A DNA stretch of 64,000 nt from Ctena decussata (GCA_963989385.1 OZ022501.1:21910102-21974101); one strand, 5' to 3'; counted from the stretch's first letter, positions 52,408-64,000 are shown. The notes: generated by a model from the sequence alone, not told the origin. Numbers and translations: made by a program.

Positions 52408-52760
52408 TTGTTATGCCTGCTAAGCAGAGGCAAGACATATGTATTGCTTTTCTGGTGTGGGCGGCGGTGGCGTAAACTTTTGTCGAGCTTCTGCATTTAG
52501 GACATTTTCTCAGAAACTATAAGGGCTAGAGTCATCATCAATATTGCGTCTTGACCTACATTTTACGGTTGAATGACTTTGCAATTTTGTGTCGAGTTTT
52601 TGCGTTTAGGTCATTTTCTCCGAATTTATAACAGCTAGAGCCATGAAACATGGGGAATGAGTGCATCTTGAAGAGTAGATCTCAAAACCATCATCAATAG
52701 TGAGTCTTGACCTATATTTTACAGTTCACTGACTTTGCTATAGATCTTCTACGAATTATA
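52408..52760 (+). mobile_element. Helentron-like 5' fragment in the intron
   Basis: TTATGCCTGCTAAGCAGAGGCAAGACATAT has a GCCTGCTAAGCAGAGGC hairpin near its start. Two diverged units follow with GACATTTTCTCAGAAACTAT / GTCATTTTCTCCGAATTTAT and TCTTGACCTA. The 3' end is absent. Confidence 0.45.
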
Positions 52761-53387
52761 AAAACTGTTTACACTTTCTAGTTCAGTGCTGGTAAAGTTT
52801 ATTCACTGAATAAGGGATGTCACACCTGTCTGATATAGCATACTATGCAAGTGCAATCAATGCACTGTTCAAAATCTCTTGCCTGGCTAATTGTGCGTAA
52901 ATACATGCTTAGATGACTCCTGAAAAAGGCCAAATTCTTAACTTTATGATTCGAATGCTAATACTCTACTGTTGAAATATTTGAACTGGTTTCTTAACTA
53001 AAACTAGATATTTGTGGAAACTGGACCTAAAAACAGCTATTCAGAAGACCTTGAATAAAGGACATATGCAATACTGAACGTCTTGAGAAACAGGTTTCAA
53101 TCTACATGTATTTATAAGAACTTGTTGACTGGCTTTCACCATGGCAATTTAGGCTTTGCAGATCTGATGCTTATTAATATATCTTTTTGCATAGACATCA
53201 TTGGATTCTGATTTCTCCCACCTTTGCATATATAAGATAGGCCTTCAGCTGATATAAGAAACTTCTATCTTATACCTGGCAACATCTTTCTTATATTAGC
53301 AACCACCCTTTTTCAATTTTTGACTAATATAGGTCGATTTTTTATTTTTACAAAAACTTGTGTTTCTCTACTTTTTGCTAGTTACAT

Positions 53388-53508
53388 GACCCAATATATG
53401 CACACAAACCCGCATTTTATAATCAAACGTGAAGGTTGAACAGCTTTTTACAATGATTTGAATTTAGGCGTTTTTACCGCTGATAGGACTATGGAGACTT
53501 TAAGTGGT
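53388..53508 (-). repeat. CTTAAAG-family fragment
   Basis: ACCCGCATTTTATAATCAAACGTGAAGG through ACCGCTGATAGGACTATGGAGACTTTAAG is the reverse complement of 14142-14265. It marks the outer end (CTTAAAGTCTCCATAG) of that element. Confidence 0.6.
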
Positions 53509-53652
53509 CAGTGTGAGTCTGGCATCATATGAACTCACACATACCTCTTATATGTCCATAGATGGTTAGTAACTATCCATCTTTCTAAGTTAATTTGGCA
53601 TTGGCTATATCACAATAATACATTATGTTAACAAATACTATTTTCATTTCAG

Positions 53653-53774
53653 AGGTCAAGATTTTCAAAATGTGACGTGTGCACTCGAATTAAGATAGAA
53701 TTGGGTGAAACAAAAGACAAACAAAGAAGGCAAAGACTTATTGAGGAGAGACAGAAACATTTGTTGAAACAAGG
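53653..53774 (+). pseudogene. Next exon of the DUF7869-type-like gene
   Basis: Acceptor TTTCATTTCAG (AG at 53651-53652) and donor GTAAAC at 53775. The frame starts in phase 0, matching the phase-0 end of the exon at 52010-52311. It reads RSRFSKCDVCTRIKIELGET, then DKQRRQRLIEERQKHLLKQ. The CDVC pair and following charged helix are what I remember immediately after the IPK segment in DUF7869-type proteins. The exon itself is intact. No convincing downstream exon was found by eye. Confidence 0.55.
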
Positions 53775-53784
53775 GTAAACATAA

Positions 53785-55510
53785 GCTCATAACTACACTT
53801 ATTACATTGGGTAGCTCCTGGCATAGGCAAGGCTCTGTTGTCATTTCTCAGTCAACGGTTTCAAGCATCTTCTGCTCAGAAACCACTGAGCCATTTGAAG
53901 CTACATTTCATTTACCAAAGGTCAAGTTTTCAAAATTATAATACATACCTGGACTCAAAGTCGCTGGGCCAACTGAGGCCAAATTTTCATGTAGATCCTC
54001 CATGAGGTCAGGGAACAAAAATTGCCTTCATGCCCATAGGTAGTAAAAATCTTAAAAAAAATCTCATTCCATCGTGTGATGAAGCCATTTGACACGACTA
54101 AAATTTCTTGAACCCTGAAGCTTTTCTTAGTGATTTTAGTGACGACTACTGGCTTCTCCGCATGATCAAAGTTTAATTCCTAAGGTTACTTTTAATTTTT
54201 AGACCCTTCCTGCACAGTTTTTGTGGAATTTAGTGTAGAATATGCAGAATATGGGTCAAAGAAAAGTTAGTAATGACATGTTCAGCCATTACATTAAACA
54301 GCCGCGCACAAACATGGCGTCAGTTGAACATTAACTGGACCAGTCAAGACGTTCTATTACCTAAGACATTACATGATGACAACATCAGACGATCAGGTGT
54401 CATTCATCTGTGTATGAAGCTAGTTTCTCTAAAATATTACCTAATGGCAGTCAATGGCAAGTGTAAATGCAAAATATTTAAGGCTAGAAAGTATTGAAGA
54501 CCAAGCCATATCATATTAGGTATTCTTACAGCTCATTTGACACACGTATATGTTAGGTTAGACATCACAAGGACATCACATATCCTTGACTAAGTCATAT
54601 ATACTTAAAGCAAGTCAAAACTTAACTTTCTAATTTTGGCCCACGTAGGGTTTTTTGACAGAAACGCTTCTTTATCTAGGAAACCAGGGTGTTTATCACA
54701 ATAGTTTTTAACAGCAGTATTGTCAGAATGCTGACAACGGTCCAATGGATGAGGACTGCATTTGAATATAAAGAGACGTAATTCCAACTTTTATTGCGGC
54801 TAAAGCGAAGTTGACGTTTAATGAATGCTTCCATGTAACGTTTACACTGGCTCGTTTCGGCTAAACTTCTTGATGTTTTCAATAACGGTCCAAAGTCTCT
54901 CCACGCATGTTCTTTTCTTTAAAATTCCAGGACTACCGCCCGTGTAAATGCCGACGAAAGTTGCGCCTTCAAACCGTAAGTGCTTGTAAATGGAGCGATT
55001 GTTTGGACAAATGCTGATACCAATGTAAAGTGTTTGGCAAGATTTCATGTGTCTTTTTCTCAAAAGCCTATTATTCGGGCCTTAGATGAAACTTTACAAG
55101 ATTCTCAAAATGTGTGAAAATTTTCGAAAAATTGGTTTAATGTCAAAATCTTTAAAATTGCACCCGCAGTATAATTTCAGTTTTTGCGTTGTTTTTCAAT
55201 TTCGGGCATCATACTAAAGCTCGTTTCAATAAAACTAGACTGAATCTTAATTTCCTGAATACTTGAAATTGAAATTTGTTGTTTTTAACATTTTTTACCA
55301 TTTTTCTCAAACAAATCGACCTAAGCTAAACTGTTGCTAAAACCTTGCCGGACGAAAGGCAAATTGCATTAAGTATATTACAGCCTTATGACATCACTTT
55401 TAATCTGAACATATGACAAGTAAATAGTTGCGTTTTTAATGGTTTCAAGTATATTTGCATATGGCTAACTTAACAAGCGCTGAAAACATGACTAATTGAG
55501 AAAGGATTTT
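53785..55510. other. No firmly supported gene; Helentron-unit remnant and weak minus-strand frames
   Basis: 53950-54090 (GGGCCAACTGAGGCCAAATT, CATGCCCATAGGTAGTAAAA) is a decayed 443-bp-type unit. On the minus strand 55063-54605 three overlapping frames contain protein-like segments (ICPNNRSIYKHLRFEGATF, PGFLDKEAFLSKNPTWAKIR). They could be a frameshifted relic, but I do not recognise a family. Confidence 0.3.
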
Positions 55511-55512
55511 TG

Positions 55513-55580
55513 TAAAGTCATCTGTGGTGCCCCAACGACCTCGCAAGGCCAGTGAATAGACTAGACTAGATTAGACAAGT
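55513..55580 (+). mobile_element. RTE-like element, 3' tail fragment
   Basis: AAGTCATCTGTGGTGCCCCAACGACCTCG is the same sequence that ends the RTE-like fragment at 25857-25889 (there in reverse, AGGTCGTTGGGGGCACCACA). It is followed by a (TAGAC)n-like tail, TAGACTAGACTAGATTAGAC. It represents a very short 5'-truncated insertion. Confidence 0.7.
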
Positions 55581-55589
55581 TTAACTGAT

Positions 55590-56250
55590 GCGGAATAGAA
55601 AAAATACTGCTGGAAACGCTTGACTAGCTGCCCTATACACTGAACGAATATTATAACCATCCACTTTTCAAATTTCATTTATTCTGTCTAAATGCGATAG
55701 TATCAAAATGCATAAAATCAGAAATTATGTGCTAGTTAATGGACTTCAGTTAAGCGATATTTTGAAACATCTGTGATGCTTTGGCACAGTTTTGGGATGA
55801 AATATCCCAAAAGGCAAGTTTTTTAGAGAAAACGTTGCTTAAACGCGATTTTCGTGAAGATTTAAGCGCGAATGTGAACAGTGTGGTCTACCAAAACCAA
55901 TTAACACTAAAAATATTGAGATTTCTCAAGAGTCGTAGTTTGTACGCAATTTTAAAAAATGTATTTCGAAAATCGTCTTAACATCAATTTGAAGTAAATG
56001 TATGTGCCTTCCTAGATCTTGGCATATAAGACCATATCCTATAGAGCCTGGTGGGTCCATATTGCAACCGGAAATTGTCCCAGTTTTCGAACACTTCCGA
56101 TTTCTGGATCAAATTTAAAATATCATTTACACGGTATTTCTCGGATGAATTCCATTCCTCGGAATGTTACCAAAGACATCCTGTAACAATGCTATATCGT
56201 CAAAACTTTCATTTCCGATAATAAGAGCTATAAGCAGCGCGAACTTTAGT
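55590..56250. other. No recognisable feature
   Basis: AT-rich sequence with one weak plus-strand open frame (55781-55981) that I do not support as a gene. Confidence 0.4.
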
Positions 56251-56254
56251 GTTC

Positions 56255-56399
56255 CCTTTTGGGAACAAGCTGCTCACTCGGTTGGCCATATGTTCTCTGT
56301 ATCTTGATTATTTGTAATCTTAGTTGTTTCCAACTATGGTTTGAGGGCTGGATTTGGATTTTGATTGTTTCAGTTCCTGGTCTTTGCATACTTTTTACT
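56255..56399 (-). repeat. 145-bp repeat, identical inverted partner of 36.76 kb
   Basis: Exact reverse complement of 36763-36907 by direct reading. Flanking sequence differs immediately on both sides, so the shared block has sharp limits. Confidence 0.75.
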
Positions 56400-57165
56400 T
56401 TTTGTATCGGGGTTATGAGCTTACAGCTGAACTTCTGGGATTTAACTAGCGACACTGCATTTCTTTGCGTTATTGCATAGACCTAACGGCAAGGCCGATC
56501 GCATCAAAACGTTAGTTACTTTTAAATCTTTATTTAAGGTATTTAGTTACCCTTCAAGGATAAGATTTGTCTTTAAGAAGTACGACATATGAAATCATTT
56601 ATACTGCAGCAAAGTTTGTGACTTTTTGAAACGAGGGTACCTTTGTTCGGACAGCGCCTTTGCAAGAAGTATTGGCCTTATTTAATAGAACATCAATATT
56701 TTTTGTGCTAACTGCTTGCTTGACTTGGTTGTCAGAGCAACCCAAAATGATGAACACTTCAGCTGCCATGGAAATTACTTTTTATTCCTGGGAAAACTTA
56801 CAGCCATGCCTTGCATACGCTAGAATGTCTGCTTAGAGCCAATCCAGGCAAAACAAAATAACAATAGAGGCTTTAATTTTGGGAAAATATCAATTTAACT
56901 CTTTTAAAAAGCCACATGCACATCTTTATAATGTCGGCTCATTTAATTGTTTGCTAAAGTCAACGACTGAGAAGCCTACTGAGCCGCTGTCGTCGACAAG
57001 CCATCTGTTGGAAGGTGTTGAATTTGGTCACGTGTCTTGTCAAAACAATGCAATTTCAAAATTAACACGCGCTAACGGCAATGAAAGTCAAAAATCGATT
57101 TTCCATCGGATATGTATTAAAGATCGTCTTCTGATGATTTTTTTAACCGTATAAAAATAGAAATT
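56400..57165. other. No recognisable feature
   Basis: AT-rich, with one weak plus-strand frame at 56879-57154 that resembles nothing I know. Confidence 0.4.
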
Positions 57166-57172
57166 TTAGCAG

Positions 57173-57366
57173 CGTCGCAACAAAACCAACACCGTGCCAT
57201 AGCGCCCTGCAAAGTCTTAGATCAGCCTGGACAGGATAACCAATGGGCTAAGCTACCACTTTGTGAACATAGAAGACTCTGATCAGACTGGGCGGATACG
57301 CACGCTGAACTGAGTGTTTGCAGGGCGCACATGCCATTTTGTTAGTTTTGTCGTGTCGTGACTCAT
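57173..57366. mobile_element. Long-hairpin MITE, TGAGCCG family, copy C (decayed)
   Basis: GTCGCAACAAAACCAACACC on the left. On the right GTTAGTTTTGTCGTGTCGTG and ACTCA. Inner blocks TCAGCCTGGACAGG and GATCAGACTGGGCGGAT match copies A and B. Shorter and more diverged than copy B. Confidence 0.6.
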
Positions 57367-57524
57367 TTATTTATTTTTTTTATTCGCAGAAAAGGACGCT
57401 TTTAATGTTTAAACTTAAATGTTTTAAATAACGCAGCTTAGCAGAATGCCGAAAGACGGCATGTGCATAAAACTTTTGAACAGTTTTGTCAAAACAGACA
57501 GCCAAAAGAAAAATGTTGTTGCTG

Positions 57525-57700
57525 TTGAGTTGTGGTTTAACGTCCCAGTAAAAGAATATTTTCATCATGTCGAGCTAATGCCTCTGAATTTGTAGGACTA
57601 CTAGTATTACGTGGCCTGCGATAAATGACACTCAGGTCTAGCAGCCGCTGCCGCAGAAGCATCAGGCAGCCAATATATATTTCACTAGCCCAAATAGGCG
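57525..57700 (-). mobile_element. SINE-like element with GGGACGTTAAACC 3' motif
   Basis: Plus strand GTTGAGTTGTGGTTTAACGTCCC is the inverse of a SINE 3' end. The remaining ~140 bp (ATGACACTCAGGTCTAGCAG, AGCAGCCGCTGCCGC) could be its body. No clear tRNA boxes. Confidence 0.4.
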
Positions 57701-57709
57701 GGGCAAAAG

Positions 57710-59910
57710 AATAAAAAAAAATGAAACGAAGAAAAAAAGACATGTGGGTGGATGGGTATCTGTATCAGGCTTAATCTTTCCATAAAGCTGAGACCGTCAA
57801 AAAGGGATCGAAATATCTTTGTGAAAACATTCGTATGACTGTGTTTATAATCTTACAGATAGAAAGGAGACTGAAGTGACATCAGACCATATACATCCAA
57901 GAATGCAAGCCTTTTATTAACTCACATCAGTAGTTTTACACCTTGTTTCCCATGTAAAGAACATGGTTCTGCCTGTAGCCAGGTCCCAACACAAGCAGAT
58001 CACAACAGCCAGCGTCATTAAGACCTCCTGTCCGTCCGTTTGCTCATTCGTCACAAATTTAGGTACACAGTTCTCATAATCAGCTCACGATCTCAGGTTT
58101 TTTTTTCGAACTATTGACATTATAGATGTGCATGTGGGTTTTTGATATCGTAAATTACCAGATTTTTCCAATATTTTGATAATTCAGACGATTTTCAAAA
58201 ACTTCGAAAAACTTTTGAAAACTGCAGATTTTGCATGTTCGATATAACTATATAAGAATAATTTTAACAGTTTTATGCCGTTTTTCAGTTGGTTACAAGA
58301 TGCTGAACTCACGTGCAGCAAAATCGTATTGATAATTTATTTTTTGTGAGCCAAAACTTAGTGATTTTTGCCTTTTTGACAAAAATCTTCATATTGTTTT
58401 TCGAGGAATTGTGACAAGAAAATGCTGCACCACTTATGGCCACGTATAAGCAAATCCTAGTACTAAGTTAAAAGTAAAATGTCTTTGCATTTAATGAGGC
58501 AAAACAAGATACTAAAAATATGCGTTGCTTTTGCTGTTGAGTATAATATCCAAAAAAAAAATCCAATAGAAAAAAAAAAAACACGAAAGAAAAGAAATTA
58601 GAGCGGGTTCGGGTATTAGTGAACCAACGGTAGTTGACGAACCATGTTTGCATTTCCTTCTTTAAGTGTGTGTCGGCTGGTGTTTTGCCATTGAAAATAT
58701 TCAATCGAGCCTTTCTTTTCAATTTCCGGTCGCAAGACTCTTACATACTCTGCGTAGTTTTTAGGCGGGCTGTAAGCCCGTCTATAGCTACGGTTGTCAA
58801 AACGGTTTTGCGGAGGTCTTAACATATCTCTGTTTTTGTAAGCCTACGCTACGCGCTCTACATTTTGAAACAGAGAAAATAGTTCTGACATTTCTGTATA
58901 GTTTCAAAAATCCAGCCCATTGAACAAGGCAGAATGATTCGCCATAATCAATGTTGATTTATTCAAATTGTAAAAAAGCTTCAGAGTGAGACTTAAATCA
59001 ATGTTTATTTCAGCGATCAATGCGTATAAATACATTATGTAAATTCGCCGATGGGTGAATACAAATTAGCTTCTTTAAAAAAGAATCCAAAGAAAGATCT
59101 GCTGTGCTATGCAATGCATAGTTAAGGCCGACTGATTCTACTGAATTGTCATGAAGGATGAGATTACTAGGTCGTGGCCACTAGGCAGTCTTGTTATTAC
59201 TTTCATCTTGTCTGACTAATCTAACTGAACAAGAAAAGGACAGCAGTCATCATATTATATCTTACAGATGACTGCAGTTAAAAGTGATCTTTTGCAGATG
59301 TATACAATGGATATTTAGTCTTTTGCAGAGTGACTGCAGGCAGCATTTAACCAGTTTAAACAGACTACGGTCGCTCTTTTATCGTTAGGAGTCAGTGAAG
59401 AGTCTTTCGTGGTCCGCTCTGAGTAGTTCGTTACGCTATATGCAGTAAAAAGTTTGCCTAATGACATTTCCTGGCTAATTTGAAACAAGTGTAGAAAACC
59501 GCGAACATGCAGTCAAGACAAATTGAATTTATGCACCAAATGCCAACAAAGCACTTCATAAGTATTGCTCCTATAAAGCGACTATTGCCAGACTTGATTT
59601 TGCACCCAGCGCACGCCGCAAGCGAAAGTCTATATTCTGACGACTCACCAGCTTGGCATTTGATGCCCGGCTCAATGGTGCGGCGAGGCGTCTTGGTGCA
59701 AATCAATTACACCCGATCGGAGCACGCTCGACCTGTTCCGTGAGTCAGAGTTACGAAATTGACCGAGTGGTGTTCCGCTTTGTGATCCAGCTGCGTTTTC
59801 TTCTCTATTTATTTTAGTGCAATACTTTATTATTTTATTATTATCATTCTTATTATTACTATTATTATTATTATCAAAATTGTACATAGAAAAATATGTG
59901 ACTATAAAAG
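57710..59910. other. No firmly supported feature
   Basis: A CCTGTCCGTCCGTTTGC stretch at 58028-58044 may be a Helentron-like microsatellite. The minus-strand frame 58825-58616 (NRFDNRSYRRAYSPPKNYAE) is protein-like but unidentified. A (TTA)n-rich stretch lies at 59826-59875. Confidence 0.3.
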
Positions 59911-59913
59911 CTG

Positions 59914-60092
59914 TCAGCCCAAGCAGGCGCGCGGCGTTTAATTGACATTGAATCAGCGGTGATTCGGCGTCATGACGCTTCAAAACAAAAGTACCGTTAG
60001 GCATGGCTAAACTAAACGTCATGGCGCTGAGTCAGCGTCAACACTAAGCGTCTACTTAGTGTTGACTCAACGTTGTGTGCCCAGTGGGCTGG
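59914..60092. mobile_element. Hairpin MITE, CAGCCC-ended
   Basis: CAGCCCAAGCAGGCGCGCGGC on the left and GTTGTGTGCCCAGTGGGCTG on the right are imperfect inverses. The interior has palindromic GAATCAGCGGTGATTC and CGTCTACTTAGTGTTGACTC with AACACTAAGCG. Non-coding. Confidence 0.55.
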
Positions 60093-60349
60093 ATTTTTAA
60101 ACTCGTATAGGACTATGTATAGGTAGTTACAAACATTGATATTACTTCTTGCTAAAATGTTAAGTTATACTCATGTTTATATCAATTAGTTCTAGTTTAT
60201 ATGTATATGAACACTTTAGTTACAGAATTGTATAGCACTTTAGTATTCATGACATCAAATATATGTATCTGCACTGCTACACCAACTGGAGAGGACAAAT
60301 ATAGGCAGTGCCTACGTCCAATCCATTGGCTCATGTATGTACTTTTATA

Positions 60350-60753
60350 TATACCAAACGAAAAAAGAAACGCACATAGTAAGATTTTCCCATTTAATTT
60401 ACCTATTAAAGCATGATTAGAAAATGTCTAAAAATCCGTATTTCTGATCAAATCTTGCTAAGATTTCACCACGTCATAGATGAGTATCTGTACCTTCCAA
60501 ATGCATAAAAATACGCATTAATGAAATCGCTGACAATGGCTTCTTATTGAAGACTGTGACATTGAAAACTGACCCCTGCCTTGTTCAGAGACGCGTCACA
60601 AAGTACTGAATTGACACAATTAAATGAAATTTTCGGGTTGAACTGTCCGATTGTCTACCTGTAACACTGTATAAATTATTGTTTTAAATTATTTGTTATT
60701 CCCGAGAAAATATCAAAATATTACTGTGTGCGTTTCTTTTTTTGTTTGGTATA
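60350..60753. mobile_element. Tc1/mariner-like MITE
   Basis: The left end TATACCAAACGAAAAAAGAA with ACGCACA and the right end (reversed) TATACCAAACAAAAAAAGAA with ACGCACA match with about one difference. TA at both outer edges fits a TA target duplication. The 400-bp interior has no transposase. Confidence 0.75.
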
Positions 60754-60759
60754 TGTGTT

Positions 60760-61885
60760 GCCATGAAATTGTGAATAAATAAATAAACTATTGCCAGACC
60801 AAGACACAATGGCCCAGCCTAAATGATCCATTGGCAAACACACACAAGAGTCAGTCTGCCAAATGTCAACATTTTGTGGATAATTGTGCATTTCTTCCTA
60901 ATGCTCACCTTGCGGTACGTGGAATCCCATGAATAAAAAATATGTGGGTGAATGCACATGCCTGCACCGTTGCAACTATTAAGAATAACAAACTTCATTT
61001 TCAACAGTACCGATATTAAATGGGGACTCTATCAATGTCGTCAAAATCAATTGCTGGTGAAATTTGTAATGGAGCACCGTTCATTGAACAAGTAACATAG
61101 ATGAAGGAAAATGCCAGCACCATTTCTTCCACCCATTCAATTCAAAACTGAAACCAATCACAATAGCACACCTACTGTATGAATACAACACTTTTTAGAA
61201 ACTTTTTTTCTTTGCTTAACAATTGTGATTTCTGGTATTCAATAAACTAATCTAAATATTTGACAAAACCCTACTGTTTTCTAGATGGATTTTATCTAAA
61301 TTTCATCCCGAAGAGCTAGCTTGTGGAATGGTGTGCCTCTGTCATCATCCATCAGATGTCTGTGCGTTAACATTTTCAAAATGTCTCCTCTAAACCATTT
61401 GAATAAAATGCCCGCCTTTCAGTACTTTGATTATTCATTGTCGGTAGAATTTCATAGCTTAACCATGCCGTCAAGAGACCGGATGTCGTTTGCTAAGGTT
61501 TAACACGAACACGTGTATGTATGAGCCGGTATTACTGTTAAAATCCGGTACTGAAATAAACTCTGCGAAAAAAGAGCGTCTGTTTTATTGTTTTGTTTTT
61601 CACCTTGCGGTGTTCGATTAGCCTTAGAAAGGGTTCACAAATACCCCCGGGATTTTTTAAAGGAGGGTATCAGTGAACCATTTAGGGTCCAATGCCTAAA
61701 TGGAATAGTCCAACCGTTTGCATGCTGCATTAACCATATTTTGTCACATGGAATGCAGTGCCATTATTTGAAATACTAAGTTCGCATGTACATGCGACAT
61801 GCTTTCTTTATTCTGAGATCCCACGAGTTCGAATATACCTTTTCTGCAGTTGTGGACTGTTTTCAACACTGTTAAATCTCGATGA
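60760..61885. other. No recognisable gene
   Basis: A small hairpin lies at about 61630-61683 (GGTTCACAAATACCCCC against GGAGGGTATCAGTGAACC). Otherwise AT-rich with unsupported short frames. Confidence 0.4.
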
Positions 61886-61888
61886 GTG

Positions 61889-62040
61889 TGACATGTTTAG
61901 TTCTAACACCTACTTTACTATACTAGTCTACACATGTTTACCACTAACTTTACTAACAAATACTAACCTACTTTAGTATACTAGTCTAACCATGTTTACT
62001 TCTAACCTTTCCTAACCCATACTAATACGATACTAACCAC
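61889..62040 (+). repeat. Short tandem repeat, ~57 bp
   Basis: TATACTAGTCTACACATGTTTA and TATACTAGTCTAACCATGTTTA are about 57 bp apart, with further degenerate TCTAACnnnTACT copies on both sides. Confidence 0.5.
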
Positions 62041-62044
62041 TTGT

Positions 62045-63120
62045 TTTCAGTAGTACAACCTGTAACGCGTGTGGTCAAACCTATAATAAGGTTGCAAACT
62101 GGATGTGCAACAACTGTCCCAGAATGCGTCTCAGCCATTAATTCATTGTTAATGAGTGAAGAAGGCATAGCTGACTTTAGAGTTTGAATGTGATTATTGA
62201 TAAATGAAACTGCTACGATGAAGTTTGCACTTGAGCAATCACACAGGAACTTAAATGGGTATTACATTTGCAAATAACACTGAACTTTTTTTTATATGAC
62301 GCAGCTATATGTACTTTAGTGGCAGTAAAGCTATGGGGAGTTTTTCACAAAATGTTAACAAGTTTACAGATGCAATAAAGACTCCTATGAATATGTTCTG
62401 AAAAGCAAGGAACACACAAAAGAATAGAAAATAGCAGACTCGGTTTAATTGAGTCTGTTCATGACTAATAATGAAATCACGCCCCCTAGCATCGGCTTAA
62501 GCGGAACTCTATTTTCAAAATTACTCAAATGAACTCAGTGATCCCAGAGGACCAGAAAATATAATCTGCACTATGATGATGTACGAGGAGACGTTTTACG
62601 GTCGCAACACGGCACAAACACCCATTTTATATTGGGGAAAATTGGGTTTACAGGAATATGCATTATTTTGCCATTTTTACAGCCGTAAAAAGCTTCATGT
62701 TGCATAGAGATGTTTACATTATGACAACTTAATTCACCACAACTAAATTACTTAAAGTGTTACCTCTAAACTTTATTTTTGTTTGTATCAATTTGGAATC
62801 AAAGTGTTTGATTGAACTAAATAATGTAACTTTTCATCAGCAGAATGAAATGAAGTTTTTTTTTAGACTGTAACTGCCGATTAATTTACACCAGTTAAAT
62901 AAGCCTTTTGTTCGAGTTATTAATTAATCATTGACTGTTTAAATTTAATTGCTTCTTTCAATGTTATTAACGGGTAAATTAAGTGTTGATTTTCAGAACC
63001 CGAAGGTGTTGCTAATACCCTCTACTAGTGTTCACTAATACCTAACTGGTTCGCTAATTGCGTCCATAGTGATTGATTTACCACATGATACATACTATTA
63101 ACAAACAAAGCTAAAATCAT
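62045..63120. other. No recognisable feature
   Basis: AT-rich; no open frame, hairpin or repeat I can support. Confidence 0.4.
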
Positions 63121-63121
63121 C

Positions 63122-63478
63122 TTTATCATATGACGTCGCATCTGGGAGTGTAATAAAGCCATGTATTAAAAACGATAATCAACTAGTGGATTAAATATGC
63201 AAATTACGCCGTAACGTTATGCGTTGACGTCCATAAAAACGACGTGTTTTCTTACGGCAAAATCTTGACTTTTAGTGCAAAATTTGCTACTTAAATGCGG
63301 TTATAGTGTCAAATGATAAACAGAATCCTGTATTATTGAATTTACTAAACTCGTTGGGGAAAACTGATAAGATGCTGGGCATAGCCTCGAATCTTATCTT
63401 TTCCCCAGCTCGTTTAATAAATTCAGTAACACATAAGCACTCATGTAAGATCCTCTATGTCCACTATCTAACGTCATA
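63122..63478. mobile_element. Palindromic MITE, ATGACGTCGC family, copy 2
   Basis: TTATCATATGACGTCGCATC at the left. Then GATAAACAGAATCCTG and a central hairpin: TTGGGGAAAACTGATAAGAT ... ATCTTATCTTTTCCCCAGC. Same order of blocks as 20270-20580. Confidence 0.6.
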
Positions 63479-63554
63479 GAGATGCCATACTAACACTTTG
63501 TATAGCAGTACATGTCAAAGACTGAGCTGGTAACTCAGGTTACAATTTTACGCT

Positions 63555-63843
63555 TAAAGGTAAAGGCAGAGGTTTCCCATAGCCTAATAGACGTAGGGGC
63601 AGTGGGGGTTAGAAACCCACTGTATCTTAGGCACAGCTGATGAAACGCGGAGCCCTTCTATCTCCTTTCGCTGCCTTGTCCTTCCCTGATTCGAAACAAA
63701 GGTACCCATTTACTGCTGGGCTTACAAAGAGAGTTTTCCAGTCGCCGGATGGCGACGTAGAGCCGCGAACTCACGACCTTCCGATGACTTATTGCACAAT
63801 AACCGAGCCACTCTAACCACTCGACTGCGGCACCTCTCTTTAC
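63555..63843 (-). mobile_element. SINE family D copy, tRNA-derived
   Basis: On the minus strand: GGTGCCGCAGTCGAGTGGTTAG (A box), GGTCGTGAGTTCGCGGC (B box), AAATGGGTACCTTTGTTTCG, CAAGGCAGCGAAAGGAGATA, and ends TTAGGCTATGGGAAACCTC. It has all blocks of 37841-38097 and a better preserved B box. Confidence 0.75.
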
Positions 63844-64000
63844 GCTTATTGGTTTACTAATACCAGGCCCGTCGGAAGGAAATTTTGTTTGGTGCGGCCA
63901 TGACAAGCGCCGAAGCTCGACGCTATAAGCTCGGAGCAGGAGGGGGCGGGGGGACGGCGTCCGGGAGCATGCTCTTCCGGGAAAATTTTGAAAATTAGAT

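Noticed and set aside
54605..55063. Three overlapping minus-strand frames as a gene
   Set aside because: Some segments look protein-like, but I recognise no family, and frames change without splice signals I can defend.
59672..60022. 116-codon minus-strand open frame
   Set aside because: Contains Asn-rich translation of an ATT microsatellite and overlaps a hairpin MITE.

Overview
The window looks like AT-rich nuclear DNA of a marine invertebrate, most likely a bivalve mollusc. The evidence is the mix of interspersed repeats: tRNA-headed SINEs, PIF/Harbinger and hAT elements, long-hairpin MITEs with ends like TGAGCCGCGAC, and Helentron-like non-autonomous elements that carry satellite-like arrays with CCGTCCGT microsatellites. 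This assignment comes from remembered repeat families, not from a database search. There is no complete host gene, no rRNA, no convincing functional tRNA, no operon and no CRISPR array. Nearly all short open frames are translations of repeats.

Layout. 1-8.3 kb: a SINE at the left edge, a foldback element with ~200-bp arms (440-1826), several short hairpin MITEs, and one unidentified minus-strand open frame that could be an exon (3483-3733). 8.3-14.8 kb: three SINEs in a row cut by a Helentron-like element, then a broken Harbinger transposase (10362-11652, minus) interrupted by a SINE with a 12-bp target duplication. Its presumed terminal region is split by a nest of elements: Helentron-like element in Harbinger end, a second Helentron-like element in the first, and a 494-bp hAT MITE in the second. 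15-18.3 kb: little recognisable.

18.3-21.5 kb: pieces of a Harbinger Myb/SANT-like DNA-binding protein (minus), partly duplicated, and two long Harbinger-type ends meeting head to head at a TTA. 22.2-28.1 kb: tandem arrays with periods of about 180, 143 and 156 bp, and a TTCCTTATT-rich array broken by an RTE-like retrotransposon fragment and a SINE. 28.2-29.9 kb: a decayed jockey/CR1-type LINE with a recognisable reverse transcriptase. 30.7-33.8 kb: one Helentron-like element nested in another. 34.6-42.9 kb: an 8.3-kb unit bounded by ~1.7-kb inverted arms. 43.2-48.2 kb: a 5-kb TIR element with an array of GTACGCCGAGTT subterminal motifs. 48.9-50.5 kb: a GGGCCTG-ended DNA transposon with a CAG target duplication.

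51.7-53.8 kb holds the only convincing non-transposase exon structure. Two phase-compatible exons with splice sites encode a cysteine-containing segment I recall from invertebrate DUF7869-type proteins. The first exon is broken by a 230-bp and a 33-bp tandem duplication. 54-64 kb: more MITEs, an RTE 3' tail, a Tc1/mariner-like MITE and a tRNA-headed SINE at the right end.

The features do not form a pathway. They record successive insertions, and their relative ages can be read from the nesting.
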